Shown here piece after piece: positions 24,269 through 32,031 of a stretch of 64,000 nucleotides of DNA. The stretch lies in NCBI RefSeq assembly GCF_014643635.1, contig NZ_BMJV01000002.1, forward strand, positions 186,001-250,000. Direction: 5' to 3'. Numbering within the stretch: the stretch's first letter is position 1; every line of letters starts with the position of its first letter. The position numbers and the translations under genes were made by a program. A model generated the notes under the pieces. That model made no database searches. It was not told where the DNA came from and was given only the letters and a program-made list of their open reading frames with translations. This DNA comes from Salipiger pallidus. GTDB lineage: Bacteria > Pseudomonadota > Alphaproteobacteria > Rhodobacterales > Rhodobacteraceae.

Positions 24269-24350
24269 TCTATCCTTGTCCATCAAGATTATTGTCGCGT
24301 TTTATACTTGCTTTAACGGCCGTGTTTTCGCATCATGGTGCAAGGATAGA
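24269..24350. promoter_or_regulatory. Paired CAAGGATAGA boxes in the divergent fliF/fliL promoter region
   Basis: CAAGGATAGA reads rightward at 24341-24350 toward fliL, and the same 10-mer reads leftward at 24278-24269 toward fliF, so the boxes form an inverted pair 62 bases apart. The 147-bp gap is AT-rich for the window. Each box lies 24 to 43 bases before its start codon. A shared promoter element or a regulator bound at both sites would explain the symmetry. Confidence 0.5.
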
Positions 24351-24373
24351 AAAGCATTTCGGCAGGCTCTCCA

Positions 24374-24952
24374 ATGGCATCGGCAAGCAGCGCAGACCCC
24401 GCAGGCGGCGCCCCTCGAAAGGGGCGTGGGCTGTTGCGAGGGGCGCTTCTGGTGCTGGCCTGCCTCGTGGCGCTTGGCGGCGGGCTTGTCGCGTCGGTCG
24501 GGCCATCGGCGGTCATGGCGCTGCTCCCCGGGTCTGGCGACGAGGCGGGAGAAGCGCACGCGGACGAAGGCAGCGCTCCGGACGCAGACCAAGCCCATGC
24601 AGGCTCTGCTGCTGGTGGCGTGGGCGACGATCGCATCGTTGTCACGCCGTTCCAGGAAATCATCGTCAACATCACGTCCACGACGGCGACCGGGCGGCAG
24701 ACCACGCGGTTCCTCAAGCTCAACCTTGCGCTGGCCTATGACAACACCCTGCCGGGCGCGGCGAACATCGAAGAGCGCAAGCTGTTCATGCGCGACAGTA
24801 TTCAGGATTACCTGCGCCAGCTGAACGAAAGTGACCTGCAGGGCAGCATTGGTCTCGTCCGGCTCAAGGCCGAATTGCTGCGTCGCGCGCGTGCGATTTC
24901 CGATAGTGATGCGCCGCAGGAATTCCTTATCGCGGACCTGATCGTGCAATGA
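24374..24952 (+). CDS. fliL: Flagellar basal body-associated protein FliL
   Basis: FliL surrounds the stator units and supports torque. The 192-residue product has a cytoplasmic Gly/Lys-rich start, a membrane segment (about residues 21-48), an acidic low-complexity linker (about residues 53-82) and the FliL domain: IVVTPFQEIIVNIT, TTRFLKLNLALAYDN, RDSIQDYLRQL, and the terminal FLIADLIVQ matching the classic C-terminal viQ end. It overlaps fliM by 4 bases and begins the rightward fliL-fliM unit. Confidence 0.93.
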   Translation: MASASSADPAGGAPRKGRGLLRGALLVLACLVALGGGLVASVGPSAVMALLPGSGDEAGEAHADEGSAPDADQAHAGSAAGGVGDDRIVVTPFQEIIVNITSTTATGRQTTRFLKLNLALAYDNTLPGAANIEERKLFMRDSIQDYLRQLNESDLQGSIGLVRLKAELLRRARAISDSDAPQEFLIADLIVQ

Positions 24953-25890
24953 CCGTGCATCCCGATTCCATGCTCAGCACCCGTGACGTGCAGGAGTTGA
25001 TGGTCGAGCGGGCCAAGCATTCCTATGCCCGCCTGCCCATGCTCGAGGTCGCCTTCGACCGCTTTGCGCTGTCCCTTGGCCAGGTCCTGCGCAGCTACCT
25101 GGGCGGCATGGCCGAGACCTCGCTGCGCGGCATCGACTACATGACCTGCCAGGATGCGCTTGGCGAGTTGCCCGAGGTGGCGCTGATCGCGGTGACCGAT
25201 GCGGACGACTGGGGCGGCACCGTCGCCTCGATACTGTCGCCGAACCTGCTGTTCAACATCGTCGAAGTGACCTTTGGCGGGCGCACCGGGCCGCAGACCG
25301 CGCCGGCCTCCCGCAATTTCACCGGCATCGAGAAACGGGTGGGGCAGGGCTTTTGCGAGACGGTGCTGGCCGAGCTGACCGCAGCCTTCAACAAGGTCTC
25401 GCCGGTCACGTTCCGCATCGATCACCTCGAGACCAACCCCAAGGGTCTGCTGCTGGCGCCACCGACCAGCGCCTGCGTGCGGGCCACACTCGACATCGAG
25501 ATCGAGGGCCGCAGCGGCGAGATGGTCTTCATCCTGCCCAACACGGCGTTCGAGCAGGTCAGCCACCTTCTGTCGCAGCAGTTCACCGGCGGCCAGCTGG
25601 GCGGTGACAGTGGCTGGCGGTCCAAGATGACCGACATGCTGGGCGGCACCTCGGTGGATCTGTCCGCGGTTCTGGCGCAGGTCAACCTGCCCATGCGGGA
25701 GGTGCTGGCGTGGACGCCGGGGCAGGTGCTGGAACTGGGACTTCAGGCGGACGACGCGGTGACGCTGACCTGCGTGGGCAAGGACATTGCCCATGCCGAG
25801 GTCGGCCACCGCAAGAACGGGCGCATGGCGCTCAAGGTTACGGAAAAGCTTTACCAAGAAGAGGAGCTGCCAGATGTCCTTCGTGATTGA
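24949..25890 (+). CDS. fliM: Flagellar motor switch protein FliM
   Basis: FliM is the C-ring protein that binds phosphorylated CheY and flips rotation direction. The 313-residue product has the CheC-like middle domain (LPMLEVAFDRFALSLGQVLR at about residues 28-47, then FTGIEKRVGQGFCETVLAELT) and a C-terminal SpoA domain (LAQVNLPMREVLAWTPGQVLELG). The N-terminal CheY-binding peptide, normally LSQxEIDALL, appears here as the weak MLSTRDVQELM, followed directly by the core with almost no linker. Confidence 0.92.
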   Translation: MTVHPDSMLSTRDVQELMVERAKHSYARLPMLEVAFDRFALSLGQVLRSYLGGMAETSLRGIDYMTCQDALGELPEVALIAVTDADDWGGTVASILSPNLLFNIVEVTFGGRTGPQTAPASRNFTGIEKRVGQGFCETVLAELTAAFNKVSPVTFRIDHLETNPKGLLLAPPTSACVRATLDIEIEGRSGEMVFILPNTAFEQVSHLLSQQFTGGQLGGDSGWRSKMTDMLGGTSVDLSAVLAQVNLPMREVLAWTPGQVLELGLQADDAVTLTCVGKDIAHAEVGHRKNGRMALKVTEKLYQEEELPDVLRD

Positions 25891-26242
25891 TGTTGCTGTC
25901 CTTGTCCTTCTGGTCGGTACACTCGGCTATGCCTGGGTGGTGGACCGCCGGGTGCGCAAGCTTATGGTCGTCCTGCGCGAGATGGAGCCGATGATCGGCA
26001 GTTTCTCCCAGGCGGTGGAGCGCAGCGAAAGCACGGTGTCCGCCCTGCGCGCCGCCCGCGAGGCGCAGCCCCGGGCGCGCACCGAGACCCGCAGCGAAAC
26101 TCGCACCGAAGCGGCCCGCAAGGAACCCGCCTTCCGCAGCAGCCGCGAACGGCCCAGCCGTCCGCCTGAAGCCACGCCGCTGAACGGCAAGTCCGAACTG
26201 GTGCGCGGCTTCTTCGAAACCGTCCGTCAACGCGAAGCCTGA
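25874..26242 (+). CDS. Small membrane-anchored flagellar-locus protein (DUF6468-like)
   Basis: The 122-residue product has one N-terminal membrane helix (VIDVAVLVLLVGTLGYAWVV, residues 4-23), a helical segment RKLMVVLREMEPMIGSFSQAV, an Arg/Glu/Thr-rich low-complexity region and a C-terminal GKSELVRGFFETVRQ. Proteins of this layout are found after fliM in many alphaproteobacteria (DUF6468, by recollection); their function is unknown. It overlaps the end of fliM by 17 bases and lies 9 bases before motE. Confidence 0.7.
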   Translation: MSFVIDVAVLVLLVGTLGYAWVVDRRVRKLMVVLREMEPMIGSFSQAVERSESTVSALRAAREAQPRARTETRSETRTEAARKEPAFRSSRERPSRPPEATPLNGKSELVRGFFETVRQREA

Positions 26243-26251
26243 GATCTGTCC

Positions 26252-26848
26252 ATGCGCCCCATCAGCCTTATCCTCGGCGGTATCGCCCTTGTCGTCCTTG
26301 CCAAGGCCGGGGCCACTGTCCTTGAGATGCCGCAGCTGCAATCGGCCTCCGGCGGTGCACTGATCTCGGCTGCACAGGCCGCAGAGGAGGGCGCCCCCAC
26401 CCCCGAGCCCGTGATCTGCGAGGCCCCCGAGGAACTGCTCGCCTCGATCCGCCGCGAGCGAGAGCTGCTCGAGGCGCAGAAGGATCGCTCGGCGGAACGG
26501 TCGGCGGAACAGGACCTGACGTCGGAAACGCTCGAGATCGAACGCCAGCGGCTTGCGGATCTCAAGCAGGAGCTTGAGGGCCTGCTGGAGCGGGTCGAGG
26601 CGGCGCATACGGCCGACGTGGACCGGCTGGTGTCGCTCTACCGGAACATGAAGCCCAAGGAAGCGGCGAACATCATGAACGACCTCGACATCGAGGTGAC
26701 GGTGATGGTCATGGGCACCATGGACGAACGCGACGCGGCGCCGATCCTCGCATCGCTGGACCCGGTGCGCGCGCGGGCGATCTCGCAGATCATCCTCGAA
26801 CGGTCCAAGCTGCCCGGCGATCAGCGGCTGGACGACATCAAGCTCTGA
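26252..26848 (+). CDS. motE: MotE-family flagellar protein
   Basis: MotE in rhizobia is a periplasmic chaperone for the motility protein MotC. The 198-residue product has an N-terminal signal or anchor helix, a coiled coil (about residues 64-120, rich in Glu, Arg and Leu) and a C-terminal MgtE-N-like domain: LVSLYRNMKPKEAANIMNDLD, then VMVMGTMDERDAAPILASLD and ARAISQIILERSK. It closes the fliL-fliM-motE run. The large exported helical-repeat protein at 7033 is one possible client; that is inference. Confidence 0.82.
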   Translation: MRPISLILGGIALVVLAKAGATVLEMPQLQSASGGALISAAQAAEEGAPTPEPVICEAPEELLASIRRERELLEAQKDRSAERSAEQDLTSETLEIERQRLADLKQELEGLLERVEAAHTADVDRLVSLYRNMKPKEAANIMNDLDIEVTVMVMGTMDERDAAPILASLDPVRARAISQIILERSKLPGDQRLDDIKL

Positions 26849-27030
26849 CATAACCGGCGCGGTGGATCAGGCGGATGTGCCCTTGTCCACAACCCGGTCT
26901 GCCAGAAGCACCTGCAGCGTCGGTGCACTGCCAGCCCCGCTGTTGCCCGGCCTGTCCGTGCCGTGAAACCGGCCTTGGAGACTGTGGCCATCCCACGTAG
27001 GTTACCGCAAACAGCGCGACGGGGAATGCC

Positions 27031-28098
27031 ATGGCCTTCGACTTCATCCTGATGCTTACCGAAAACGACCGGACCATCCCGGACGCCCGCGCCCGCATCG
27101 ACGAGGCGCTGGAAGGCGGGGTGCGACACATCGGGTTCAAGGACGTGGGCCTGCCGCTGCCGGAACTGCGCGGTCTCGCGGATGCCATACGCGCGGCGGG
27201 CGGGCGCAGCTACCTCGAGGTGGTGAGCCTTGATGAAGAAAGTGAACTGGCCTCGGCCCGCGCCGCCGTGTCGCTGGACGTGGATTGCCTGCTGGGCGGC
27301 ACGCGAGCAGACGTGGTGACGCAGGTGACCCGCGACCATCCGCTGCGCTACTACCCTTTCTGCGGCGAGATCACCGGACACCCGAGCGTGCTTCAGGGGC
27401 CGGAATCGGCAGTGGCTGACTCCGCCCGGCGGCTTTGCGATCTGGAACATGTGCACGGGCTGGACCTGCTGGCCTACCGCTTTGCCGGAGATGTACCGTC
27501 GCTGATGCGCGCGGTCTGCGGCGCCGTGGACAAGCCGGTAATCATGGCGGGCAGCATCGACGGCGAGGCCCGCATCCTGTCGGTGGCTGAGGCGGGCGGC
27601 GCGGGCTTTACCGTGGGCACTGCCGCCCTCGCAGGCGAGTTTCCCGCCGACACCCCCGGTTTTGCCGGGCAGGTGCGCTCGATCCTCGCGATGACGGGGC
27701 GGGCGCGCCGGTCCTCGACGGCGCCGCGCCGCATCGCGCTGGCAGCGCATGACACCCGCAAGTCTCACCTGCGGGCATGGGTGATGCGCCATGCCGCCGC
27801 GCTGGAAGGGCACCGGCTGATCTGCACCGGCGGTACCGGGCGTATGATCTCGGAGGCGGCGCCCGAGCTGACCGTTCGGCGATTGCAGCGCGGCTCGCGC
27901 GGGGGCGACCAGCAGATGGGTGCGATGATCGCCACGGGCGAGCTTGACGCGGTGATCTTCTTTGCCGATCCCACTGTGCCCCATGGCGGAGAGGCGGACC
28001 TTCAGGCGCTTACCCGGCTGTCGGTGCTGCATGACACGCCTTTGGCGCTGGGACCATCTGAGGCTGACATGGTCGCAACGGCGCTGCTCTCGGTCTGA
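27031..28098 (+). CDS. Methylglyoxal synthase fused to an N-terminal TIM-barrel-like domain
   Basis: The 355-residue product has two parts. Residues 235-355 match methylglyoxal synthase (dihydroxyacetone phosphate to methylglyoxal plus phosphate): AHD with His240 and Asp241, GGDQQ with Asp293, FFADP with Asp313, and His318. All positions expected for catalysis and phosphate binding are present. Residues 1-220 look like a beta/alpha barrel ending in a phosphate-binding pattern (PVIMAGSIDGEARILSVAEAGGAGFTVGTAAL in overview, residues 169-200), loosely like HisA or GlpP. A basic linker RARRSSTAPRR joins them. Stand-alone MgsA is about 150 residues, so this is a fusion. The first domain may supply or sense a triose phosphate; its activity is unknown. 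Confidence 0.82.
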   Translation: MAFDFILMLTENDRTIPDARARIDEALEGGVRHIGFKDVGLPLPELRGLADAIRAAGGRSYLEVVSLDEESELASARAAVSLDVDCLLGGTRADVVTQVTRDHPLRYYPFCGEITGHPSVLQGPESAVADSARRLCDLEHVHGLDLLAYRFAGDVPSLMRAVCGAVDKPVIMAGSIDGEARILSVAEAGGAGFTVGTAALAGEFPADTPGFAGQVRSILAMTGRARRSSTAPRRIALAAHDTRKSHLRAWVMRHAAALEGHRLICTGGTGRMISEAAPELTVRRLQRGSRGGDQQMGAMIATGELDAVIFFADPTVPHGGEADLQALTRLSVLHDTPLALGPSEADMVATALLSV

Positions 28099-28196
28099 TC
28101 CGGCGCGCCACCACGCCAAAATCCTGCCTTATTCGTTTCTTAAGGAAGCGGCAGCCAATCGGTGGGGGCCTGTTGAGCTGTTCTAAGGAGTGTTTC

Positions 28197-28562
28197 ATGC
28201 TGCGCAAGTCTGCTATCCTCGCCACCCTGATCGGAGCTCTCGCAGGCCCTGCGGCCGCGGTCGAGCATTACGTCATCATCGTGGGTGACGGATTCTTTCC
28301 CGATCAGGTCTTTCCCGCGATCGGCGACACTGTCCGCTTCGTGAACCAGTCGGGCACATCCACCAGTGCCTCGGCCACGGATGACACATGGACCACTGGT
28401 GTCCTTGAACCTGATGCGCAATACGTGCTGAACGTGACCGACGGCATGGCGCAGGATTTCGTCAGCCCGCTGAGTGCCTCCAGCGGTACCGTGGGCGTGA
28501 TCGACTATCACAACGCTCCGCCGCTCGAGTTCGAGACCAACTCCGAGCCCAATCACAACTGA
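28197..28562 (+). CDS. Small secreted cupredoxin-like protein lacking obvious copper ligands
   Basis: The 121-residue product has a signal peptide (residues 1-21, GPAAA-VEH) and a beta-rich body with FFPDQVFPAIGDTVRFVNQSG, resembling the plastocyanin/azurin fold start (FxPxxxxxxxGDTVxFxN). The usual Cys, second His and Met ligands near the C-terminus are absent, where the sequence reads GVIDYHNAPPLEFETN. It may be a structural cupredoxin without metal. AAGGAG (28185-28190) gives a strong ribosome binding site, and a terminator follows, so it is a single-gene unit. Confidence 0.7.
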   Translation: MLRKSAILATLIGALAGPAAAVEHYVIIVGDGFFPDQVFPAIGDTVRFVNQSGTSTSASATDDTWTTGVLEPDAQYVLNVTDGMAQDFVSPLSASSGTVGVIDYHNAPPLEFETNSEPNHN

Positions 28563-28582
28563 TTGCCAGCCATTCCTTCAAA

Positions 28583-28610
28583 GGTCCCGCCACGTCGGCG
28601 GGGCCTTCTT
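28583..28610 (+). terminator. Rho-independent terminator after the cupredoxin-like gene
   Basis: GGTCCCGCC (28583-28591) pairs with GGCGGGGCC (28597-28605), one wobble, loop ACGTC, followed by TTCTT. The next 230 bases up to the convergent enoyl-CoA hydratase contain no supported gene. Confidence 0.7.
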
Positions 28611-28841
28611 CATGCTTCATGCGCGCGATCAGTTGCAGTGGACCCGGTGCACTCTGGTACGGCTGGGATTTAAACGCCTGCGCCGATGCACCCAGCAGGC
28701 CGCTGAGAAACCCGAGGCAAAGGCGTTTGAGCGCGAAAGAGCGTCATTTTTCAGCTGCATGCGCTTGGCCGGCAAGACGGATCCCGTTGGGCCGAGGCGA
28801 GCAGGACGACAAGCCGATCTCGTGACCTTTTCAGGGGCGTG

Positions 28842-29450
28842 CTAGCGGATCATCTGCTTGATGGCGCCGGACAGGGCAGGGTCCGCCGCCAGAGTGTGCT
28901 CGCACAGGGCGCGGGCGTCGGTCAGCAGGGCAGGGGGCTCGACGATGCGGTCGACAAGGCCCCAGTGCGCGGCCTCTTCCACGGGGATCTTCTGGCCGGC
29001 CATGAGGATCACTTTGGCCCGCGCCGGCCCCACCAGCGCGGTCAGGCGCATCGGGTCGGAAGGCTGCGGCAGGAAGCCCAGCTTCATCACCGGGTAGAAC
29101 AGCTTGGCCCCCGGCACCGCGATGCGCAGATCGCAAGCCAGCGCCATGCCAATGGCACCCCCCGCGCAGGTGCCGTTCATGGCGCAGATGCTGAGGCCCG
29201 GCAGCCGCGCGATGGCACCCGACAGCCGTTCCCACAGCGGCGAGGTGGCAAGCCCCGCCCGTGCCGCGTCCAGGTCCGCCCCGGCGGAGAAAACCTTGCC
29301 CACACCGGTGATCACCAGCGCCTTGGCGGCCTGCGCGGCTTCGGCGATTTCGCACAGGCGGCCCAGCATCTCCGGGGTCAGCGAATTGGCCTTGTCGGGG
29401 CGGTCGATGACCACCAGCCAGTAATCGCCGTCCTGCTCGAGCGATATCAT
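28842..29450 (-). CDS. Enoyl-CoA hydratase/isomerase family protein, short form
   Basis: Crotonase-fold proteins act on acyl-CoA thioesters. The 202-residue product shows the oxyanion-hole segments FSAGADLDAARAG (about residues 54-66) and MNGTCAGGAIGMALACDLRI (about residues 90-109), then the LGFLPQPSDPMRLTALVG segment. The family is usually about 255-265 residues; here the C-terminal helical trimerisation tail is short. The substrate cannot be told. It overlaps the upstream SDR gene by 4 bases, so the two probably act in one pathway. Confidence 0.85.
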   Translation of the reverse strand: MISLEQDGDYWLVVIDRPDKANSLTPEMLGRLCEIAEAAQAAKALVITGVGKVFSAGADLDAARAGLATSPLWERLSGAIARLPGLSICAMNGTCAGGAIGMALACDLRIAVPGAKLFYPVMKLGFLPQPSDPMRLTALVGPARAKVILMAGQKIPVEEAAHWGLVDRIVEPPALLTDARALCEHTLAADPALSGAIKQMIR

Positions 29451-30196
29451 CCGAGGCCGACCTTGCTGCGGATGTCCTCGTCCCTAAGGGACACCTCGTC
29501 TCCGAGGAAGCCGTCCGCCTCGGGGCCGCACATCCACAGCAGGGTGCGGGCGACCCATTCGGGGGGGATATGGTCGTCCCAGTCAAGCTCGCTGACCGCG
29601 TTGACGCCGCTGGCCTTGATGGTGCGCTGCATGTCCGTGGCGACTGTGCCCGGCGACAGCGACAGGGCGCGGATGCCCTTGGCGCCGTATTCCTCCTGCG
29701 CCGCGCGGGTCAGCATCAGGGTGCCCGCCTTCGACGTGCAATAGGCCGACCACCCCTCGAGCGGGCGGTGCGCCGCGCCCGAGCCGATTGTCAGCACCGT
29801 GCCGCCGCCCGCGCCAAGCATCACCGGCAGGGCCGCGCGCATGCCGTTGAACACACCCTTGGTGTTGATGTCGATCGCCGCGCTCCATGCGTCGGGGTCG
29901 GCCTCGGCCAGCGGGGCGATGGGGTCGATGACGCCAGCGTTGTTCACCACGATATCAAGCGAGCCAAAGGCCTTGAGCGTGTTGGCCACTGCCTGCTCCA
30001 CCTCCCAGTAGCGCGAGATCTCGCAGGGGATGGCGACGGCGTTCTGGCCGATCTCGCCCGCCAGCTCGGCGATGGCGTCGCGGTTGCGGGCCAGCAGCGC
30101 AACCTTGGCGCCGGCCTCGGCAAAGATCCGGGCGGTGGCGGCACCGATGCCGCGCGAGGCTCCGGTGATGAGCGCTGTCTTGCCTGTCAGGTCCAT
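29447..30196 (-). CDS. SDR family oxidoreductase
   Basis: The 249-residue product is a classical short-chain dehydrogenase/reductase with NAD(P)-binding TGASRGIG (residues 12-19), NNAGV near residue 90, and the catalytic Ser plus YCTSK (Tyr-x-x-x-Lys). A substrate cannot be assigned. The C-terminus is unusual for the class in ending with a charged RDEDIRSKVGLG. It is cotranscribed with the enoyl-CoA hydratase gene (ATGA overlap), suggesting acyl-CoA or hydroxyacid metabolism. Confidence 0.88.
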   Translation of the reverse strand: MDLTGKTALITGASRGIGAATARIFAEAGAKVALLARNRDAIAELAGEIGQNAVAIPCEISRYWEVEQAVANTLKAFGSLDIVVNNAGVIDPIAPLAEADPDAWSAAIDINTKGVFNGMRAALPVMLGAGGGTVLTIGSGAAHRPLEGWSAYCTSKAGTLMLTRAAQEEYGAKGIRALSLSPGTVATDMQRTIKASGVNAVSELDWDDHIPPEWVARTLLWMCGPEADGFLGDEVSLRDEDIRSKVGLG

Positions 30197-30328
30197 GGGA
30201 TACCTCGATTTTCCGATTCACAACCTTGGTAAAGGCTGGAAAACCCCCGGTCCAGCCTCTTGACCCCGCTCGCCCACAAGCAGAAGTTCCCGGCAACCAA
30301 TTGATAGCTCCCGTGGAAGGATTGCCCC

Positions 30329-31849
30329 ATGAAACGCACAAGTCTTGCCGTCCTTGCGGCCTCCGTCTCGGTTCTCGCGCTGCCCGCGCAGGCCGATGTG
30401 ACCCCCGAAGAGGTGTGGCAGGACATGTCGCGCAGCCTTGACGGGTTCGGCTACGCGCTCGAGGCCGGGACCACGCGGTCCGGCGATGTGCTGACCGTGT
30501 CCGATATCCGGATGATCAGCGAGCTGCCCGAAGACGAGGGGACGTTCACTGTCTCCATGCCGGGGATGGACCTCGAGGAGGCGGGCGACGGGTCGGTCCG
30601 GGTGGTGCTGCCCGACGTGCTGCCCCTGACGATCGAGGTGCGCCCGAACGAGGGCGAGACGATGGACCTGCAGATCGACTACCGTCCGGAAGAGTTCGAC
30701 ATGGTCGCCTCGGGCGATCCCGATGCCATCGACTACGATTTCAGCGCCGCGCGGCTGGTGCTGGAACTGGCGCGTCTGGTGGTGGACGGCACCGAGATCC
30801 CCCGAGAGGGAGCGCGGGGTCTGGTGTCCATGGACACGCTCGACGGGACCGCGACCTCTCGCCGTGACGGCGACATGCAGCGGATGGAGAAATCTCTCAA
30901 CATCGCCAGCGTCGCCTATGACATCTTCGGCAGCGATGAGACCGGCGCCAACGGCGGTTCGGCCATCGGCAGCGCCGAGAGCGTCGAAGTAAGCTCGATC
31001 ATGGCGCGCCCGGTGGACATGGCCCCCGACGTGGAGAACCCCATGGCGGCGGGCCTCGAGGCGAGTGGCAGCATCGAGATTGGCCCGGGCCGGTCCGAGA
31101 TGACCTTCACCGAAGAGGGCTCCGCCACCACGATCACCAGCTCCAGCGACGGGTCGGGGCTGCGCTACAGTGCCTCGCAGGACGGGCTCAGCTACGATGC
31201 GGGCGCCCAGCGGGTCAGCTGGGAAGCGCAGACGCCGGAGTTTCCTTTCCCGCTCAGCGCCGAGATGAATGAGGTGACGGCCCATGCGCTGGTCCCGGTG
31301 AGCGCCTCGGACGAGCCGCAGGACATGGCCTTCGGCGTCAACTTCGGTGGGCTCACCCTGTCGGACATGATCTGGAACATGTTCGACCCCGAGGCCGTCA
31401 TGCCGCGTGATCCGATGACCGTGATGCTGGACCTGTCGGGGCAGGTGACGCCCTACATCGATTTCTTCGATCCGACGCAGCTGGCAACGCTTGAAGGTGG
31501 CAACACCAAGCCGGGTGAGCTGAACGCGCTGACGCTCAATGACCTCACCATCGAGGCCGGCGGCGCAAAGCTGACCGGGACGGGCGATTTCACCTTCGAC
31601 AACGACGATCTCGAGAGCTTTGACGGCATGCCCGCGCCCACCGGCACGCTCGAACTGCAGGCCGACGGGGCGAATGGCCTCATCGATCGACTGATCGAGC
31701 TGGGCGTGGTGTCCGAGCAGGACGCCATGGGCGCGCGGATGATGCTGGCGATGTTCACCGTGAGCGGTTCGGACCCCGACAGCGTCAGCTCGACCATCGA
31801 GATCAACGACAGCGGCCAGATCCTTGCCAACGGCCAACGGGTGAAGTGA
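30329..31849 (+). CDS. DUF2125 family exported protein
   Basis: The 506-residue product has a clear signal peptide (MKRTSLAVLAASVSVLALPAQA, cleavage before DV) and a long beta-rich body with many Asp/Glu/Gly. The sequence is consistent with the DUF2125 family of alphaproteobacteria, which begin LTPEEVW-like after the signal and end with a GQILANGQR-type strand. The function is unknown; periplasmic or outer-membrane-facing location is likely. It is a single gene diverging from the SDR pair and ending at a strong terminator. Confidence 0.8.
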   Translation: MKRTSLAVLAASVSVLALPAQADVTPEEVWQDMSRSLDGFGYALEAGTTRSGDVLTVSDIRMISELPEDEGTFTVSMPGMDLEEAGDGSVRVVLPDVLPLTIEVRPNEGETMDLQIDYRPEEFDMVASGDPDAIDYDFSAARLVLELARLVVDGTEIPREGARGLVSMDTLDGTATSRRDGDMQRMEKSLNIASVAYDIFGSDETGANGGSAIGSAESVEVSSIMARPVDMAPDVENPMAAGLEASGSIEIGPGRSEMTFTEEGSATTITSSSDGSGLRYSASQDGLSYDAGAQRVSWEAQTPEFPFPLSAEMNEVTAHALVPVSASDEPQDMAFGVNFGGLTLSDMIWNMFDPEAVMPRDPMTVMLDLSGQVTPYIDFFDPTQLATLEGGNTKPGELNALTLNDLTIEAGGAKLTGTGDFTFDNDDLESFDGMPAPTGTLELQADGANGLIDRLIELGVVSEQDAMGARMMLAMFTVSGSDPDSVSSTIEINDSGQILANGQRVK

Positions 31850-31958
31850 CCCGGCCGGGCCGGGCATGACACCGGCCCGCATTTGCCTCCGGGTGCGCTG
31901 ATGCCTGTGGCCCGTGCGGCAAGCGGCCCAAGGTTGCCAAGGGCTTCCACATGAAAAA

Positions 31959-31984
31959 AAGGCCCCGCCATCGTGCGGGGCCTT
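31959..31984. terminator. Bidirectional terminator between the DUF2125 gene and the convergent SDR gene
   Basis: GGCCCCGC (31961-31968) and GCGGGGCC (31975-31982) form an 8-bp stem, extended by two A-T pairs, with loop CATCGT. Seven A residues precede it and TTCTGTTGTT follows, so it can work in both directions. Confidence 0.8.
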
Positions 31985-32031
31985 CTGTTGTTCCGGTGGG
32001 TGTTTCTGAACGGGTTTCGTGGCCGTGGCGA

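Noticed and set aside
28612-28845. A 77-codon rightward open frame after the cupredoxin-like gene
   Set aside because: It starts just beyond a convincing terminator, lacks a ribosome binding site and has an unremarkable Arg/Lys-rich composition.
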